DNA of 64,000 bases, taken from assembly GCA_020846635.1 (NCBI GenBank), contig JADLDO010000023.1:372001-436000 (forward strand), in the 5' to 3' direction. Each line of letters begins with the position of its first letter. The first letter of the stretch is position 1. Both the position numbers and the translations under genes were made by a program. The notes beneath the pieces were generated by a model. The model saw only the letters and a program-made list of their open reading frames with translations, did no database searches and had not been told where the DNA came from. Below, in pieces: positions 62,669 to 64,000 of this stretch. This stretch comes from Caldilineaceae bacterium. Its GTDB lineage: Bacteria > Chloroflexota > Anaerolineae > Caldilineales > Caldilineaceae.

Positions 62669-64000
62669 TTATTTGCCTGGACGGGCAAGCTCTTCGTATT
62701 TCTTCCAGCGCTCATTGACCGTTTCTTGGCCTGCGTCCATCAACTGGGCTGCTGTCTCCGGATCCGTCTGCTGCAGGATACGATAGCGGTTTTCGTTGTA
62801 TGCGTACTCCTTCAGCGGTATCGACGGCTGCTTGGAGTCCAACTGGAATGGATTCTTGCCCTCGTCCGTGAGCCGCGGGTCAAAGCGGTAGAGGGGCCAG
62901 TGACCTGATTGTGTCGCAAGCGCCTGTTGCTCCAGTCCCTTTGCCATGTTGATGCCGTGGGCAATGCAGTGGCTGTAGGCGATAATCAGCGACGGGCCTG
63001 GATATGCCTCTGCCTCGATAAACGCTTGCAGGGTCTGCCGGTCATTCGCGCCCATGGCGATGTGCGCAACGTAGACGTTGCCATAGCTCATTGCCATCAA
63101 GCCCAGGTCCTTCTTGGCGGTTGTCTTGCCGCCCGCAGCAAACTTTGCTACCGCGGCCTGTGGGGTTGCCTTAGAGGACTGTCCGCCTGTGTTGGAGTAG
63201 ACCTCGGTATCCATGACCAGGATATTAACATTGCGCCCGCTGGCGATGACATGGTCAAGACCACCAAAGCCGATGTCATAGGCCCAGCCATCTCCGCCGA
63301 CAATCCAGACTGACTTTTGGACCAGCTTATCAGCCAGGCTGAGCAAGCTTCGCGCGTCTGGCCCTTCGATAGCTGCCAGGTTTTCTTTAAGCTGATCAAC
63401 CCATGCGCGCTGTTGGTTGATCGAGCCTTCATCACTCTGTTCGTTGGTGAGGAGCGCATCAGCCAACTCATCACCGATTTGGGCGCGCAAGCCTTCGACC
63501 AGCATGGTGGCAGTCTCGTATTGTTTGTCGAGCGTTAGCCGCATGCCCAGGCCAAATTCGGCGTTGTCCTCAAAGAGTGAGTTCGACCACGCCGGCCCGC
63601 GGCCCTGGTTATTCATGGCCCAGGGGGTGGTTGGCAAGTTGCCACCGTAGATGCTCGAACAGCCGGTGGCGTTGGCGACGAGTGCGCGGTCGCCAAAGAG
63701 TTGGCTGATGAGCTTGAGATAAGGCGTTTCGCCACAGCCCGCACAAGCACCGGAGAACTCGAAGAGTGGCTCAAGCAACTGCACATTCTTGACCTGATTG
63801 TTCTTCAACTCTGTACCGCCATTGTGATGCTCTGGTAGCTGCTCGAAGTATTCCCAGAACTTGCGGCCTTCCTCACGCAGCGGCAGTTGCGGGGCCATGT
63901 TGATGGCCTTGCGCCCTACTGCGCTCTTGTCTTTGGCCGGGCAGACCTCAACACAGAGATTACAGCCTGTGCAGTCCTCAACCGCGACTTGCAGCGTGTA
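62669..64000 (-). CDS. nifJ: Pyruvate:ferredoxin oxidoreductase, C-terminal part
   Basis: Oxidises pyruvate to acetyl-CoA and CO2 with reduction of ferredoxin under anaerobic conditions. The window shows the last 443 codons. At its start lies a ferredoxin-type 4Fe-4S motif [16 protein letters not shown]. The TPP domain follows with CAGCGETPY (Cys ligands of the proximal cluster), [26 protein letters not shown] and [18 protein letters not shown]. The carboxy terminus is at 62669. The 5' two-thirds lies beyond the window, so no start can be given. It is followed by the DHODH-like gene. Confidence 0.95.
   Translation of the reverse strand, partial: YTLQVAVEDCTGCNLCVEVCPAKDKSAVGRKAINMAPQLPLREEGRKFWEYFEQLPEHHNGGTELKNNQVKNVQLLEPLFEFSGACAGCGETPYLKLISQLFGDRALVANATGCSSIYGGNLPTTPWAMNNQGRGPAWSNSLFEDNAEFGLGMRLTLDKQYETATMLVEGLRAQIGDELADALLTNEQSDEGSINQQRAWVDQLKENLAAIEGPDARSLLSLADKLVQKSVWIVGGDGWAYDIGFGGLDHVIASGRNVNILVMDTEVYSNTGGQSSKATPQAAVAKFAAGGKTTAKKDLGLMAMSYGNVYVAHIAMGANDRQTLQAFIEAEAYPGPSLIIAYSHCIAHGINMAKGLEQQALATQSGHWPLYRFDPRLTDEGKNPFQLDSKQPSIPLKEYAYNENRYRILQQTDPETAAQLMDAGQETVNERWKKYEELARPGK

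Overview
The window is 64 kb of densely coding bacterial DNA on a moderately GC-rich background. Gene content points to a Chloroflexota bacterium, probably of the Caldilineae/Anaerolineae type. The basis is tandem SH3 lipoproteins with Thr/Pro-rich spacers, PMT-type membrane transferases with large C-terminal domains, and a PFOR beside a dihydroorotate-dehydrogenase-like gene. This assignment is inference, because no rRNA or ribosomal operon is present. No insertion sequence, prophage, CRISPR array or integrase was seen, so the region looks chromosomal.

Layout. 0-3.4 kb (minus): a tryptophan operon, trpE-trpS-trpG, behind a T-box leader with UGG specifier and a consensus promoter. 3.5-13.8 kb (mostly minus): YnfA-like membrane protein, a YbjN-like protein, GH1 glycosidase, dCMP deaminase, a membrane protein, FtsH, a Tat-type metallophosphoesterase, an orphan iron-binding lipoprotein and two RNA/SAM methyltransferases. 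14.2-21.1 kb (plus): a heterodimeric ABC exporter with one degenerate nucleotide site, then an ECF cobalt/nickel transporter cbiM-cbiQ-cbiO. 21.3-23.6 kb (minus): a LuxR-type regulator with an atypical receiver, an HtrA-like PDZ protease and a PDZ-less trypsin-like protease. 23.8-25.8 kb (minus): sucCD. 26.1-27.9 kb (plus): Nudix hydrolase and NAD-dependent epimerase.

28-35.4 kb (minus) is the least ordinary block. A CheY-like receiver is followed by three paralogous SH3 lipoproteins and a 961-residue glycosyltransferase, all overlapping or closely spaced. 35.8-48 kb: rplI, a second membrane transferase, MscS, a C26 peptidase, gyrA, an AlbA_2-type regulator next to a cluster of TTGGGATA motifs, lepB, deoC, a small CxxC protein and an MBL hydrolase. 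48-51.4 kb: a CoA-disulfide-reductase-like flavoprotein, a YtcJ-like amidohydrolase and tRNA-Asp(GUC).

51.5-64 kb is a stress/redox island: single- and tandem-domain universal stress proteins, three membrane-anchored SRPBCC proteins, several small membrane proteins, a DASS transporter with an inserted domain, an AspT/YidE-type transporter with TrkA-C domains, a DksA-like zinc finger protein, DUF4342, a dihydroorotate-dehydrogenase-like enzyme and pyruvate:ferredoxin oxidoreductase (cut by the window end).

Non-coding structure is rich. There are several intrinsic terminators and promoter candidates, perfect inverted repeats at 47965-48009 and 60237-60277, and a dispersed nested-hairpin repeat present three times with a compensatory base change.
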